Shown piece by piece: positions 23,055 to 32,374 of a stretch of 45,697 nt of DNA. This DNA is from Pseudomonadota bacterium (lineage in GTDB: Bacteria; Pseudomonadota; Alphaproteobacteria; Geminicoccales; Geminicoccaceae). How positions within the stretch are numbered: position 1 is the first letter of the stretch; each line of letters starts with the position of its first letter. The stretch lies in contig JAUQQO010000029.1 in NCBI GenBank assembly GCA_030549795.1, positions 1 to 45,697 on the forward strand. The letters are read 5' to 3'. The notes below the pieces were generated by a model. The model saw nothing but the letters and a program-made list of their open reading frames with translations, ran no database searches and had not been told where the DNA came from. The translations under genes were made by a program, and so were the position numbers.

Positions 23055-24300
23055 TGCGGGCGCCGTCGAGCCGCGCGCGCAGCCGACCGACCAGCTCGGG
23101 CGGCACGGCAACAGTCAGGCGCAGCCCGTCCGCGCACTCCTCGCGGGCGAGCACCTCACCATGCTCGTGCAGCCAGGCGAGCGCCGCCCCCGCTTCGACC
23201 GGCAGCTCGACGGAGAAGAGGGCGTGCGCGCGCAACAGCCGCTCTTCGAGCGCGCGCAAAAGCTCCCCGATGCCCTCGCCGGTGACCGCCGAGACCGCCA
23301 CCACCCCGGCGCGCCGCTTCGCTTCGGCGACGAGCGCTGCCCGTTCCTCGGCCGAGAGCTTGTCGATCTTGTTCCACACCTCGATGAGCCGCTGCTCCCG
23401 CTCCGCTGCGTCGATCCCGAGCTCATCGAGCACCTTCGCCACGTCCTGCGCTTGCGCCTCGTGGTCCGGATTGGCGACGTCGCGCACGTGCACGATCAGA
23501 TCCGCTGTCTGCACTTCCTCGAGCGTGGCGTGGAAGGCGGCCACGAGCTGGGTGGGCAGATCCGAAATGAAGCCCACGGTGTCCGAGAGGATCACCTTAA
23601 GGCCCAAGGGCAAGCGCAACAGGCGCATGGTGGGATCGAGGGTGGCGAAGAGCTTATCGACCGCCTCGACCCCGGCACCGGTGAGCCGGTTGAAGAGGGT
23701 GGACTTGCCGGCATTCGTGTAGCCGACCAGGGCTACCACCCGGTAGGGAACGCGCGCGCGCGCACGACGGTGCAGGGCGCGCGTCCGCTTGACCTCTTCG
23801 AGCTCGGCTTTGATGCGGGTGATGCGCTCGGTGATCTTGCGGCGGTCGAGCTCGAGCTGGCTCTCGCCGGGACCACCGAGAAAGCCGAAGCCGCCACGCT
23901 GACGCTCGAGGTGGGTCCACGAGCGCACAAGACGCGAGCGCTGATAGGTGAGTGCGGCGAGCTCGACCTGCAGCACGCCCTCGCGGGTGCGCGCCCGCGC
24001 GCCGAAGATCTCGAGGATGAGCCCGGTGCGGTCGATGACCTTGGTGTTCCACGCCTTCTCGAGGTTGCGCTGCTGTACCGGCGTGAGCGCGGCATCGACC
24101 ACCACGAGCTCGACCGGCTCGGCTGCGAGCCTGGCCTTGATCTCCTCGACCTTGCCCGAGCCCAGAAGCGTCGCCGGGGTCGGCCGGCGCAAGGGCGCGA
24201 GCTCGGCATGGGCGACCTCGAGGTCGATGGCGCGCGCAAGGCCGATCGCCTCTTCAAGGCGCAGGTGCGGATCCCGTCGCGCCGCGTTGGCCCCCGGCAT
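23035..24300 (-). CDS. hflX: GTPase HflX
   Basis: 421 residues. The HflX-specific N-terminal domain (about 1-180) includes TPATLLGSGKVEEIKARL and [19 protein letters not shown], with the GGPGESQLELDRR linker. The G domain follows with Walker A GYTNAGKSTLFNRL, DTVGFISDLP (G3) and NKID (G4). HflX binds the 50S subunit and rescues stalled or heat-damaged ribosomes. It follows hfq after 80 nt, the usual hfq-hflX pairing. No clear Shine-Dalgarno precedes ATG 24300, so a slightly longer N-terminus is possible. Confidence 0.94.
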   Translation of the reverse strand: MPGANAARRDPHLRLEEAIGLARAIDLEVAHAELAPLRRPTPATLLGSGKVEEIKARLAAEPVELVVVDAALTPVQQRNLEKAWNTKVIDRTGLILEIFGARARTREGVLQVELAALTYQRSRLVRSWTHLERQRGGFGFLGGPGESQLELDRRKITERITRIKAELEEVKRTRALHRRARARVPYRVVALVGYTNAGKSTLFNRLTGAGVEAVDKLFATLDPTMRLLRLPLGLKVILSDTVGFISDLPTQLVAAFHATLEEVQTADLIVHVRDVANPDHEAQAQDVAKVLDELGIDAAEREQRLIEVWNKIDKLSAEERAALVAEAKRRAGVVAVSAVTGEGIGELLRALEERLLRAHALFSVELPVEAGAALAWLHEHGEVLAREECADGLRLTVAVPPELVGRLRARLDGARISPVRQ

Positions 24301-24380
24301 AACGGGGTGGATGACGAAGCACCGCCCACGTCCCGGCCCTTCGGCCGGCGCGCGCCGAGCGAGGAGCGAAGGATCGGCGA

Positions 24381-24638
24381 TCAGTCTTGACTACCCTGTT
24401 GCTCGGCTGGGGGTTCGTACAGGCGAACCGCGGCCGACGGCATGACGGTCGAGACTGCGTGTTTGTAGACCAGCTGCACGTGACCGTCTCGTCGCAACAG
24501 CAGGCAGAAGTTGTCGAACGAGCCGATCACACCCTGCAGTTTGACGCCGTTGATCAAGAATACCGTCACGGGCACTTTGTTCTTGCGGACGTGATTAAGA
24601 AATACGTCTTGCAAGTTCTGTTGCTTCTCGGCTGGCAT
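24381..24638 (-). CDS. hfq: RNA-binding protein Hfq
   Basis: 85 residues. The Sm1 motif is seen in [29 protein letters not shown] follows, and the Sm2 signature is [13 protein letters not shown]. Hfq forms hexameric rings and pairs small RNAs with mRNAs. ATG at 24638 has GAAGGA about 10 nt upstream. Its position between dat and hflX is typical of alphaproteobacteria. The 221-nt leader upstream contains a GC-rich hairpin noted separately. Confidence 0.96.
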   Translation of the reverse strand: MPAEKQQNLQDVFLNHVRKNKVPVTVFLINGVKLQGVIGSFDNFCLLLRRDGHVQLVYKHAVSTVMPSAAVRLYEPPAEQQGSQD

Positions 24639-24859
24639 GCGCCGTTATTCCTTCTCGACGACGCGCCCGACGCACCGGCCGTCCGCTGCGATCAGCGGCG
24701 GGACCGGCCGTCTTCTCGGCCATGCCGCCGCAACCGCACGGCGACGCCGCCTTTGGGTGTCACCGCCTCTCGATACCTAATGCACGAAGCCGAATATCCA
24801 AGGGCCTCTCGAGCGGCAAGTCGCAATTTGAGTGCCGAGCATCGCACCCCCCCATGCCG
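24639..24859. promoter_or_regulatory. dat-hfq intergenic region with GC-rich hairpin and weak promoter candidate
   Basis: No gene is seen in these 221 nt. A perfect stem CCGCTG/CAGCGG (24683-24688 with 24693-24698, CGAT loop) is flanked by CGGCCG on both sides (24676-24681, 24705-24710). These can pair to extend the stem past an uneven internal loop. It lies about 40-70 nt upstream of the hfq start. There is no T-tract, so it is not an obvious terminator. On the minus strand TTGCCG (24814-24819) and TATTCG (24791-24796), 17 nt apart, are a weak promoter candidate for hfq. The stem is seen; its role is inference. Confidence 0.4.
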
Positions 24860-25726
24860 TCACTCTTCGGCCGCGCTTTTAAAACCGATGTGCGCGGCGT
24901 AGGCGCGGGCGAGGCTGCGGGTCACGGGGCCTGGCCGGCCATCGCCGATCGGGCGGCCGTCGATGCGGGTCACCGGCAGAACCAGAGAGGTCGTGCTGGT
25001 GAGAAAGGCCTCGCGCGCCGCTGCCGCCTCGGCGAGGGTGAAGGCGCGCTCGGCCACGGGGATGCCCTGGGCGTGGGCGAGCTCGAGCACCACCGACCGC
25101 GTCACACCACCCAGGATGCGCGGACCCAAGGGATGGGTGCGCAGCACACCAGCAGCATCGACGATCCAGGCATTCGACGCCGAGCCTTCGGTGACCACGC
25201 CTCCCGCATCGACGAGCCAGGCCTCGCGCGCGCCGAGCGCGGCGGCGCGGCTGCGCGCCAGCACGTTGGGCAATAGGCTCACGGATTTGATGTCGCAGCG
25301 CGCCCAGCGCTCATCCGGCAGGGTGATCACGGCCACCCCCTGTTCGTACTCTTCCTGCGCGGGAAGGCGGAGCGGACGCACGGTGATGAACAGGGTCGGC
25401 TCGACACTTTCGGGGCAGACATGGTTGCGCTCTGCCACCCCGCGGTCGATCTGGAGATAGACGACGGCGTCGCGCAGGCGGTTCCGGCGCAGACACTCCT
25501 CGAGCAGAAGCGCGAGCACGGCGCGGCTCGTGGGCATCGGGATCGCGGCCTCGGCGAGCGAGCGCTCGAGGCGGTCGAGATGGCGCTCGAGGTCGACCAG
25601 CCGGCCGCCGATCGCCTTGATCACTTCGTACACACCGTGCGCGAACTGCAAGCCGCGGTCTTCGACTGCCACCGCAGGCGTCGCGATCGGCAAAAAGCGC
25701 CCGTCGAGGTAGGCGATGCGCGTCAT
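24860..25726 (-). CDS. dat: D-amino-acid aminotransferase (class IV)
   Basis: 288 residues, normal for class-IV PLP enzymes. Signatures are EDRGLQFAHGVYEVIKA, the PLP lysine Lys147 in CDIKSVSLLPNVLARSRA, VVTEGSASNAWIVD and LTSTTSLVLPVTRIDGRPIG. SVSLLPNVLA resembles D-alanine transaminase more than the branched-chain enzyme IlvE. It makes D-glutamate/D-alanine by transamination, useful for peptidoglycan. Alphaproteobacteria often carry it between trkA and hfq, as here. It begins 28 nt after trkA ends. Substrate is inferred from family. Confidence 0.88.
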   Translation of the reverse strand: MTRIAYLDGRFLPIATPAVAVEDRGLQFAHGVYEVIKAIGGRLVDLERHLDRLERSLAEAAIPMPTSRAVLALLLEECLRRNRLRDAVVYLQIDRGVAERNHVCPESVEPTLFITVRPLRLPAQEEYEQGVAVITLPDERWARCDIKSVSLLPNVLARSRAAALGAREAWLVDAGGVVTEGSASNAWIVDAAGVLRTHPLGPRILGGVTRSVVLELAHAQGIPVAERAFTLAEAAAAREAFLTSTTSLVLPVTRIDGRPIGDGRPGPVTRSLARAYAAHIGFKSAAEE

Positions 25727-25754
25727 GTCCTCGGTCCTTACTCCACCGCCAGGC

Positions 25755-27128
25755 TCAAAAATAATCGAGGCGGACGGCGAACAGCTGCTCCACCCGTTTC
25801 ACCGCTTCCCCGCGCGCCGCCAAGATGACCCGATCGCCGGCTCTAAGCTGGGTGTCGCCGCGCGGGGTGATCACTGTCCCGCCGCGCACCACCGCTCCGA
25901 CCACAAGACCCTCCGCCCGCAGCTCGCGCAGCGGCGTACCGACCACGGGCGAGGTGTCGAGGGCCTCGGCCTCGAACACTTCCGCGGCGCCGTCGCGGAT
26001 GGTGTGGACGGCGCGAATGCGGCCGCGGCGGATGTGGGCGAGGATGCTCGAGACCGTCGTATCGCGCGGGTTGATGGCGACGTCGATGCCGATGGTCGAG
26101 GTCAGCTGCTCGTAATCGCGCTTAGCGATCAGCGTCATCGCCCAGCGCGTGCCCATTTGCTTGGCCAAAAGTGCGCTTAAGATGTTGGTCTCGTCGCTGT
26201 CGGTGACCGCGATCACCGCCGAAGCGAGTTCCGCGCCCGCCTCGCGCAGCAGGTCGCGCGCCCGGGCATCGCCATTGAGCACCACGGTGCGCGCGAGCCG
26301 TTCGGCGAGGAACTCGGCGCGCGCCCGGTTGGCCTCGATGACGGTCACGGTGAGCTCGGGATGGCGGGTCTCTAATTCGTGCGCGAGGGCGAGCCCGACA
26401 TTGCCGCCGCCGACGATCACGATGCGCTCGCCGATCCGCTCTTGAGCCCCGAAGACGGGCAACACGCGCGGCAGATGAGCGGTCTCGACGACCAAATAGG
26501 CTTCATCGTCGAGGCGAATGGAATCATCGCCCGAGGGCAAGAAGAAGCGCTCGCCGCGCACGATTCCGACGCACACGATGTGCAGGTCGGGGAAGAGATG
26601 GGTGAGCTGGCGCAACGGCGTATCGCGCACCGCCGCGTCCTCGCCGATGCGCAGCGCCACAAGGCGCACTCGGTCGTCGGCGAAGGGGACGAGGGTGAGC
26701 GCACCGGGAACCGAAAGCCTAAGCGCGATCGCGTGCGCCACCTCGAGTTCGGGGGAGATGACGACGTCGATGGGAATGTGTTCGCGGCGGAAGAGATCGC
26801 GGTAGCGCCCCTCGAGATAATCGCGCTCGCGCACCCGCGCGATCCGGGTGGGGACATTGAAGAGCGAGTGCGCCACCTGGCAGGCGATCATGTTCACTTC
26901 ATCGACGTGGGTCACGGCGACGAAGAGATCGGCATCGGCTGCCCCGGCCCGTTCGAGTACGCTCGGCAGCGCGGCATGGCCGACGATGGCTTGGATGTCG
27001 AGGGCGTCGCCCAAGCGCTGGGCGAGCACGGGATCGCGGTCGATCACCGTCACGTCCGCCCCGGCGCGCGCGAGATAGCGGGCGATCGCCGAGCCCACCT
27101 GACCGGCGCCGGCGATGATCACCCGCAT
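25755..27128 (-). CDS. trkA: Trk system potassium uptake regulatory protein TrkA
   Basis: 457 residues with two RCK halves. The first Rossmann motif is MRVIIAGAGQVGSAIARYLA and the second is IVIVGGGNVGLALAHELE. Each is followed by a TrkA-C domain (LVALRIGEDAAVRDTPL and VVGTPLRELRAEGLVVGAVVR). It binds NAD(H)/nucleotides on the cytoplasmic side and gates TrkH/TrkG potassium channels, which are not in this window. ATG at 27128 is chosen because the first beta strand starts right there; the 10-codon extension is unlikely. It follows ntrX by 81 nt on the same strand. Confidence 0.94.
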   Translation of the reverse strand: MRVIIAGAGQVGSAIARYLARAGADVTVIDRDPVLAQRLGDALDIQAIVGHAALPSVLERAGAADADLFVAVTHVDEVNMIACQVAHSLFNVPTRIARVRERDYLEGRYRDLFRREHIPIDVVISPELEVAHAIALRLSVPGALTLVPFADDRVRLVALRIGEDAAVRDTPLRQLTHLFPDLHIVCVGIVRGERFFLPSGDDSIRLDDEAYLVVETAHLPRVLPVFGAQERIGERIVIVGGGNVGLALAHELETRHPELTVTVIEANRARAEFLAERLARTVVLNGDARARDLLREAGAELASAVIAVTDSDETNILSALLAKQMGTRWAMTLIAKRDYEQLTSTIGIDVAINPRDTTVSSILAHIRRGRIRAVHTIRDGAAEVFEAEALDTSPVVGTPLRELRAEGLVVGAVVRGGTVITPRGDTQLRAGDRVILAARGEAVKRVEQLFAVRLDYF

Positions 27129-27209
27129 CGCGGCCGCTCCCCGCCGTTTGCACCGCAACGGCCAAGAGGGAGCAGGGAGCCGGACAGCCTCCCAGCCGGC
27201 ATCGCCCCA

Positions 27210-28598
27210 TCAATCGTCGCTGCTGTTGAGGCCGAGCGTCTTGAGCTTCCGGTGCAGGGCCGAGCGCTCCATGCCGACGAAGTTCGCGGTGCGCGAGATG
27301 TTGCCGCCGAAGCGCTGCAGCTGCGCTTGCAGATAGCTGCGCTCGAAATGTTCGCGCGCCTCGCGCAGCGGCATAGAGACGAGCTCGCCATTGGTGAGCG
27401 GATCGAGCGCACTGGTTGCCGACGCCGTGAGATCGGGCGGCAGATCCTGCACGGCGATCGGCCGATCGGCGGGGCCGGGGGCCATGATCAACAGCCACTC
27501 GATGGTGTTGCGCAGCTGACGGACATCACCCGGCCAGTTCGCGGTCTGCAGAACCGCCATCGCCTCTTCCGAGATCCGGCGCGGCGCCACTCCGAGGTTG
27601 CGGGCAGCGAGCTGCATGAAATGGCGGGCGAGTTCGGGAATATCAGTGCGGCGATCGGCCAGCCGCGGCATCTCAAGCGGCACGACGTTCAAGCGGTAAT
27701 AGAGGTCCTCGCGGAAGCGACCAGCAGCGATTTCTTGTTTGAGGTCGCGGTTGGTGGTGGAGAGCACCCGCACGTCGACTTCGATGCGCTGATCGCCGCC
27801 CAAGCGCGTAAAGCGCTGGTCGTGCAGGACGCGGATGATCTTGCCCTGGGTCTCAAGCGGCATATCGGCGACTTCGTCGATCAAGAGCGTGCCGCCATCA
27901 GCGCGTTCGAATGCGCCGATGATGCGCCCCTGATCGGGGCCGAGCCAGCCCGGCTCGGCGCCAAAGAGCTCGAGTTCGACCCGATCGGGGCTCAAGGCGG
28001 CGGCATTGACGATAACAAACGGCCCCTCGGCGCGGCGCGAGCGCAGATGGATCATGCGCGCCGCCACTTCCTTGCCGGAGCCGGCGGGGCCAAAGATGAG
28101 CACGCGCGCGTTGGTGGGTGCGACCTTTTCGATCGTCTGACGCACCTTGACCATCGCCGGCGAGCTGCCGATCAGCTCGAGCTCTTCGCCGATGCGCTCT
28201 TTGAGCTCCTCGTTCTCGCGCTTTAAGCGGCTCGCCTCGAGGGCATGGCGCACGGCGAGCAGCAGGCGGTCGGCCTTAAACGGCTTTTCGATGAAATCAT
28301 AGGCACCCTTTTTGATCGCTTGCACGGCGGTCTCAATGGTGCCGTGGCCGGAGAACATGACCACCGGCAAATGCGGATGTTCGGCCTTGATCCGCTCCAG
28401 GACCTGGATGCCGTCCAGCTTCGAGCCCTCGAGCCAGATGTCGAGGAGCACGAGGCCGGGCAGCCGGCGCTGGATCTGCGCGAGTGCTTCCTCCGCCGTC
28501 GCCGCCTGCCGCGGCCGGTAACCCTCGTCTTCGAGGACGGCGCTCACCACCTCGCGGATCGCCGCCTCGTCGTCCACGATCAGGATGTCCTTGCTCAT
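27210..28598 (-). CDS. ntrX: Nitrogen regulation response regulator NtrX
   Basis: 462 residues. The receiver domain (1-120) has the phospho-acceptor Asp53 in LVLLDIWLEGSKLDG. An AAA+ domain follows (IFGPAGSGKEVAARMIHL, GGTLLIDEVADMPLETQ). A C-terminal Fis-type helix-turn-helix is seen in ISRTANFVGMERSALHRKLK. The sigma54-contacting GAFTGA loop is missing: ELFGAEPGWLGPDQGRIIGA stands there. This is a known property of NtrX in alphaproteobacteria, where it can act without sigma54, so the gene is not broken. It pairs with NtrY just upstream and affects nitrogen, redox and envelope genes in relatives. Confidence 0.94.
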   Translation of the reverse strand: MSKDILIVDDEAAIREVVSAVLEDEGYRPRQAATAEEALAQIQRRLPGLVLLDIWLEGSKLDGIQVLERIKAEHPHLPVVMFSGHGTIETAVQAIKKGAYDFIEKPFKADRLLLAVRHALEASRLKRENEELKERIGEELELIGSSPAMVKVRQTIEKVAPTNARVLIFGPAGSGKEVAARMIHLRSRRAEGPFVIVNAAALSPDRVELELFGAEPGWLGPDQGRIIGAFERADGGTLLIDEVADMPLETQGKIIRVLHDQRFTRLGGDQRIEVDVRVLSTTNRDLKQEIAAGRFREDLYYRLNVVPLEMPRLADRRTDIPELARHFMQLAARNLGVAPRRISEEAMAVLQTANWPGDVRQLRNTIEWLLIMAPGPADRPIAVQDLPPDLTASATSALDPLTNGELVSMPLREAREHFERSYLQAQLQRFGGNISRTANFVGMERSALHRKLKTLGLNSSDD

Positions 28599-28614
28599 GC
28601 GATGGTCCCGAGGC

Positions 28615-30918
28615 TCAAGCGGTGGGCTCGCCCACCGGATGCGGGCGGCCGGTCTCGCTTTTCGCTGTGGCCGCGGGCTCGCGCGTCACGCGCGCCGGAA
28701 AGGCGAGCCGGACCAGCGCGCCTCCCTCGCTGCCGTCGGCCAGCTCCACCCGGCCGTCGTGTTCCTCCATGATCTTCCGCACGATGGCAAGTCCCAAGCC
28801 GGTGCCCTTGGCGCGGGTGGTGGCATAAGGCTCGAGCAGGCGGTGGCGATCGCCGGGCGGAAAACCGGGGCCATTGTCCTCCACCTCGATCAGGATCTCG
28901 CGCGGCGTGCGTAACGCGCGCACGGTAATTTGGGGCTTCGCGCCGTTTGATCGCGGCGGCGCCTCGGCCAGCGCATCGATGGCGTTTTGTAAGAGATTGG
29001 TCATTACTTGCCCGATCTTTTCGGCGTCGCAGTCGAGAACGAGCGGATCGTCTTGCGGCAGTTCGAGGCGAAACAGGATGTCCTGACGCGCGCTTTCTTG
29101 CAGATCGACCGCTTTGCGCAACAGTACAGCGAGCGATTCGCGCTTGAAGATGGGGGCCGGCATGCGGGCAAAGGCCGAGAACTCCGACACCAAGCGGCCG
29201 ATGACGTCGACTTGGTGGACGATCGTCTCAACCGCGCGCGCGAATCCCTCCTGCTCTTCTTCCGGCATGCGGGCGCGAAAGCGCCGCCCGAGCCGCTCCG
29301 CGGTCAGCCGAATGGGAGTGAGGGGGTTCTTGATCTCGTGCGCGATCCGCCGCGCCACCTCCGCCCACGCCGCCTGGCGCTGAGCGGCGATGAGCTCGCT
29401 TATGTCGTCGAAGGTGAGCACATAGCCGGTCAAGCCGGCGGGTCCGCTCTGCGCGGCGAGGCGCACGAGAAGCGTGCGCACGCGCCCCTTGCGGGCGAGG
29501 GCGAGCGAGTCCTGCACCGGGCGCTCGGGATCGCCGGCAAGGCGCGCACACAAAGGCGCGATCTCCGGCACGACCTCCTCGAGCGGCCGGCCGACGAGCT
29601 CCGCTTCGCCCACGCCGAGCAGTGTCGCGGCGCTCGCGTTGGCGATGAGGATGCGCCGCTGTTGATCGAGCCCGATCACTCCGGCCGTGACCCCGGCGAG
29701 CACCGTCTCGATGAAGCGGCGGCGTTCGTCGAGCTCGCGGTTGGCCTCGATGAGCGCCCGGCGCTGGGCCTCGAGCTGGCTCGTCATGCGATTGAAGGTG
29801 CGGGTGAGAACGCCGAGCTCGTCTTCGGCTTCAGGGCTTTCCGGCACCCGCACGACGAGATCGCCCGCGCGCACCCGCTCGGCCGCCTCGATCAGACGGC
29901 CGAGCGGCACCGCCAAGCGGTCGGCGAAGCCGAGGCCCAGCCACACGGCCGTCATGAGCAAGAGAAGCGCTACGGTCATGAAGATGAGAGCTGACGTGAT
30001 CTGGATGCCGGTACGCTCGGTTTCAATGAGCCTATAGTCGCTTACGACTTCTTGCGTGCGCTCCATATAAGCGAGGACTTTGGGGTCGACGAAGCGACCA
30101 ACGTAGAGATAGGCATCGCCGAAGCCGTCGAGGCGGACGAGCGCCCGCACCCGGTCCTCGGTGTCGCTCGTGAGCACGACCACCTCGCCGCGCCCGGCGC
30201 GCGCGAGCGCATCTTCCGGAACACCCTCAAAGCCGAGGGCCACCGCCAGCCCCGAGGTGGCGAGCACGCGCCCGGAGCCGTCGAACACCACCGCTTCGGA
30301 GAGCGCCCGGATCGCCGCTTGTGCGTTCACGAACTGACGAAACGCCTGCGGCCGGTCGAGAAGGAGCGGGCCCTCCCGGTTGAGATCGGCGGCCATGGCG
30401 AGCGCATCGGCGCGGATCACATCGCGATGCTCGGCCAAATAGGCCTCGGCCACCTTAAGGCTGTTCTCGAGCGCGGTGCGTACCCGGGTGGAAAACCAGG
30501 ACTCCAGTCCAGAGGCCAAAAAGGCGACCCCGAAGACGGCCACCAGAATCGCCGGGGCCACCGCGAGGAGGCTGAAGAAGCCGATCAGACGGGTGTGCAG
30601 GCGCGAGGCCGCGCCGCCGCGTCGGCGCGCGAGCAAGAGCAAGACGAGCCGGCGGCCGACGATCGCTGCCAGGGCCAAGAGCAACACGAGGTCGAGGTTG
30701 AGGAGGAGGACGACGGTGCGCACCGACGCCCCGCCCGTGCCCAGGCCGCCGAAGGCGATGTAGGTGGCAACCGCGCACCCAAGGGCCGAGACCGCGAGCG
30801 CGAAGGCAAGCCGTCGCTCGATCTCGGCGCGCGCCAAAAAAGCGCGCAGCCGAACAAAGGCGGCCGCGGTTGCGCGCAAGGGCGCGGCGGCAAGAGAAGC
30901 AGGAGGCTCGCTCACCAC
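28615..30918 (-). CDS. ntrY: Nitrogen regulation sensor histidine kinase NtrY
   Basis: 767 residues. Three membrane segments in about the first 135 residues precede a large periplasmic region (about 135-305). A fourth segment (TSALIFMTVALLLLMTAVWL) follows, then HAMP (VRAGDLVVRVPE), a PAS domain (GVTAGVIGLDQQRRILIANA), HisKA with phosphorylated His527 in IAHEIKNPLTPIRLTAERL, and HATPase_c (VEDNGPGFPPG, GLGLAIVRKIMEEHDG). It is the partner kinase of NtrX. The start is GTG, with a second GTG next to it, 7 nt after the ntrC stop, so ntrBC and ntrYX form one transcription unit. Confidence 0.94.
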   Translation of the reverse strand: MVSEPPASLAAAPLRATAAAFVRLRAFLARAEIERRLAFALAVSALGCAVATYIAFGGLGTGGASVRTVVLLLNLDLVLLLALAAIVGRRLVLLLLARRRGGAASRLHTRLIGFFSLLAVAPAILVAVFGVAFLASGLESWFSTRVRTALENSLKVAEAYLAEHRDVIRADALAMAADLNREGPLLLDRPQAFRQFVNAQAAIRALSEAVVFDGSGRVLATSGLAVALGFEGVPEDALARAGRGEVVVLTSDTEDRVRALVRLDGFGDAYLYVGRFVDPKVLAYMERTQEVVSDYRLIETERTGIQITSALIFMTVALLLLMTAVWLGLGFADRLAVPLGRLIEAAERVRAGDLVVRVPESPEAEDELGVLTRTFNRMTSQLEAQRRALIEANRELDERRRFIETVLAGVTAGVIGLDQQRRILIANASAATLLGVGEAELVGRPLEEVVPEIAPLCARLAGDPERPVQDSLALARKGRVRTLLVRLAAQSGPAGLTGYVLTFDDISELIAAQRQAAWAEVARRIAHEIKNPLTPIRLTAERLGRRFRARMPEEEQEGFARAVETIVHQVDVIGRLVSEFSAFARMPAPIFKRESLAVLLRKAVDLQESARQDILFRLELPQDDPLVLDCDAEKIGQVMTNLLQNAIDALAEAPPRSNGAKPQITVRALRTPREILIEVEDNGPGFPPGDRHRLLEPYATTRAKGTGLGLAIVRKIMEEHDGRVELADGSEGGALVRLAFPARVTREPAATAKSETGRPHPVGEPTA

Positions 30919-30925
30919 GGTGCGA

Positions 30926-32374
30926 TCATGGACCGCGATGGACGCGGATGTCGAGATCGCGGATCTTCTTGCGCAGCGTGTTGCGGTTGATACCGAGCAC
31001 GCGCGCCGCCTCGAGCTGGTTGCCGCGCGTGAGGCGCAAGGTACGCTCGATCAAAGGCCGTTCCACCTCGCGCAACACGCGCTCATACACCATCGCCGGC
31101 GGTGCCGCGGCATCATAGGCGAGGTAAAAACGATCAAGAAAGCTCTCGACGGCGCTTGCGAGATCGACCGGGCGGTCCTGCGGCGGCGCCGTCGGTTCGG
31201 CCGCCGTCGGCCGGGTGCGGGCGAGCTCGCGCTCGATCACCTCTTCTTCGATCGTCTCCTCGACGTAAAGGACAGCGATGCGGCGGATGAGGTTTTCGAG
31301 CTCGCGCACATTGCCCGGCCAATCATGCGCCTTGAGCCGCGCGACGGCACCGGGGGAGAGGATCTTGGCCGGCAGTCCTTCGGCTTGCGCCTTGGCCAAG
31401 AAATGCTGGGCCAGGGCGGGGATGTCCTCGATGCGCTCGCGCAAAGGCGGCAAGCGCAACGGCACGACGTTCAAGCGGTAGAACAGATCCTCGCGGAACA
31501 GACCCTGGCGGACGAGCTGGGCGAGGTCGCGATGGCTCGCCGCCACGATGCGTACGTTCGTGCGCAAGGGCTCCTTGCCGCCCACGGGTACGAATTCCCC
31601 CTGCTGGAGGACGCGCAACAGCCGCGTTTGCGCCTCAAGCGGCATGTCGCCGATCTCGTCGAGGAAGAGGGTGCCGCCTTCGGCCTGCTCGAAGCGCCCC
31701 GCACGGCGCGCGATGGCGCCGGTGAAGGCTCCCTTTTCGTGGCCGAAGAGCTCGCTCTCGATGAGCTCACGGGGGATCGCCGCCATGTTCACGGCAACGA
31801 AGGGACCGCCGCGGCGCTTGCCGAAATCGTGCAGGGCGCGCGCCACCAGCTCTTTTCCGGTGCCCGATTCGCCGTGGATGAGCACGGTAAGGTCGGTGCC
31901 GGCGAGGCGCGCGACCATGCGGTAGATCTCCTGCATCGCCGGCGAGCGGCCGACGATCGGCAGGTTCTCGCTTTGAGGCGCGAGCGCACCTTCAAGGGGT
32001 CGGCTGCGGCGGCGGGCGAGCGCGCGCTGAACGGTGCTCACAAGCTGAGCGATATCGAAGGGTTTGGGGAGATAGTCGAACGCGCCGCGTTCGGTTGCCC
32101 GCACCGCGGTGAGGATGGTGCTCTGGGCACTCATGAGGACAACCGGCAGATCGGGCCGCAGCGCTTTGATGCGCGGCAACAGATCGAGGGCGTTTTCATC
32201 CGGCAGCCACACGTCGCACACCACGACATCGCCTTTGCCCTCGGCGATCCAGCGCCAAAGCGCGCTCGCCACGCTGGTTGCCTGCACGGTGTAGCCCTGG
32301 CGGGCGAGCGCCCGGCTCACCACGGTGCGGATCGCCTGATCGTCTTCGGCGACGAGGACGGTTGCGGCACTCAT
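30926..32374 (-). CDS. ntrC: Nitrogen regulation protein NR(I), NtrC
   Basis: 482 residues. The receiver has phospho-acceptor Asp54 in [13 protein letters not shown]. The AAA+ domain has Walker [15 protein letters not shown], the sigma54 loop GAFTGA at about residues 215-220, and [20 protein letters not shown] Fis-type helix-turn-helix ends the protein ([21 protein letters not shown]). It activates sigma54 promoters of nitrogen-assimilation genes when phosphorylated by NtrB. Its ATG overlaps the ntrB stop (ATGA), giving coupled translation. Confidence 0.96.
   Translation of the reverse strand: MSAATVLVAEDDQAIRTVVSRALARQGYTVQATSVASALWRWIAEGKGDVVVCDVWLPDENALDLLPRIKALRPDLPVVLMSAQSTILTAVRATERGAFDYLPKPFDIAQLVSTVQRALARRRSRPLEGALAPQSENLPIVGRSPAMQEIYRMVARLAGTDLTVLIHGESGTGKELVARALHDFGKRRGGPFVAVNMAAIPRELIESELFGHEKGAFTGAIARRAGRFEQAEGGTLFLDEIGDMPLEAQTRLLRVLQQGEFVPVGGKEPLRTNVRIVAASHRDLAQLVRQGLFREDLFYRLNVVPLRLPPLRERIEDIPALAQHFLAKAQAEGLPAKILSPGAVARLKAHDWPGNVRELENLIRRIAVLYVEETIEEEVIERELARTRPTAAEPTAPPQDRPVDLASAVESFLDRFYLAYDAAAPPAMVYERVLREVERPLIERTLRLTRGNQLEAARVLGINRNTLRKKIRDLDIRVHRGP

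Noticed and set aside
27900-27990. NtrX lacks the GAFTGA loop, suggesting a broken gene
   Set aside because: Loss of GAFTGA is a known feature of NtrX in this class; the rest of the protein is intact.
26379-28226. 615-codon plus-strand frame opposite trkA and ntrX
   Set aside because: It is antisense to two real genes, lacks any recognisable domain, and is rich in His/Asp/Arg as expected of a shadow frame.
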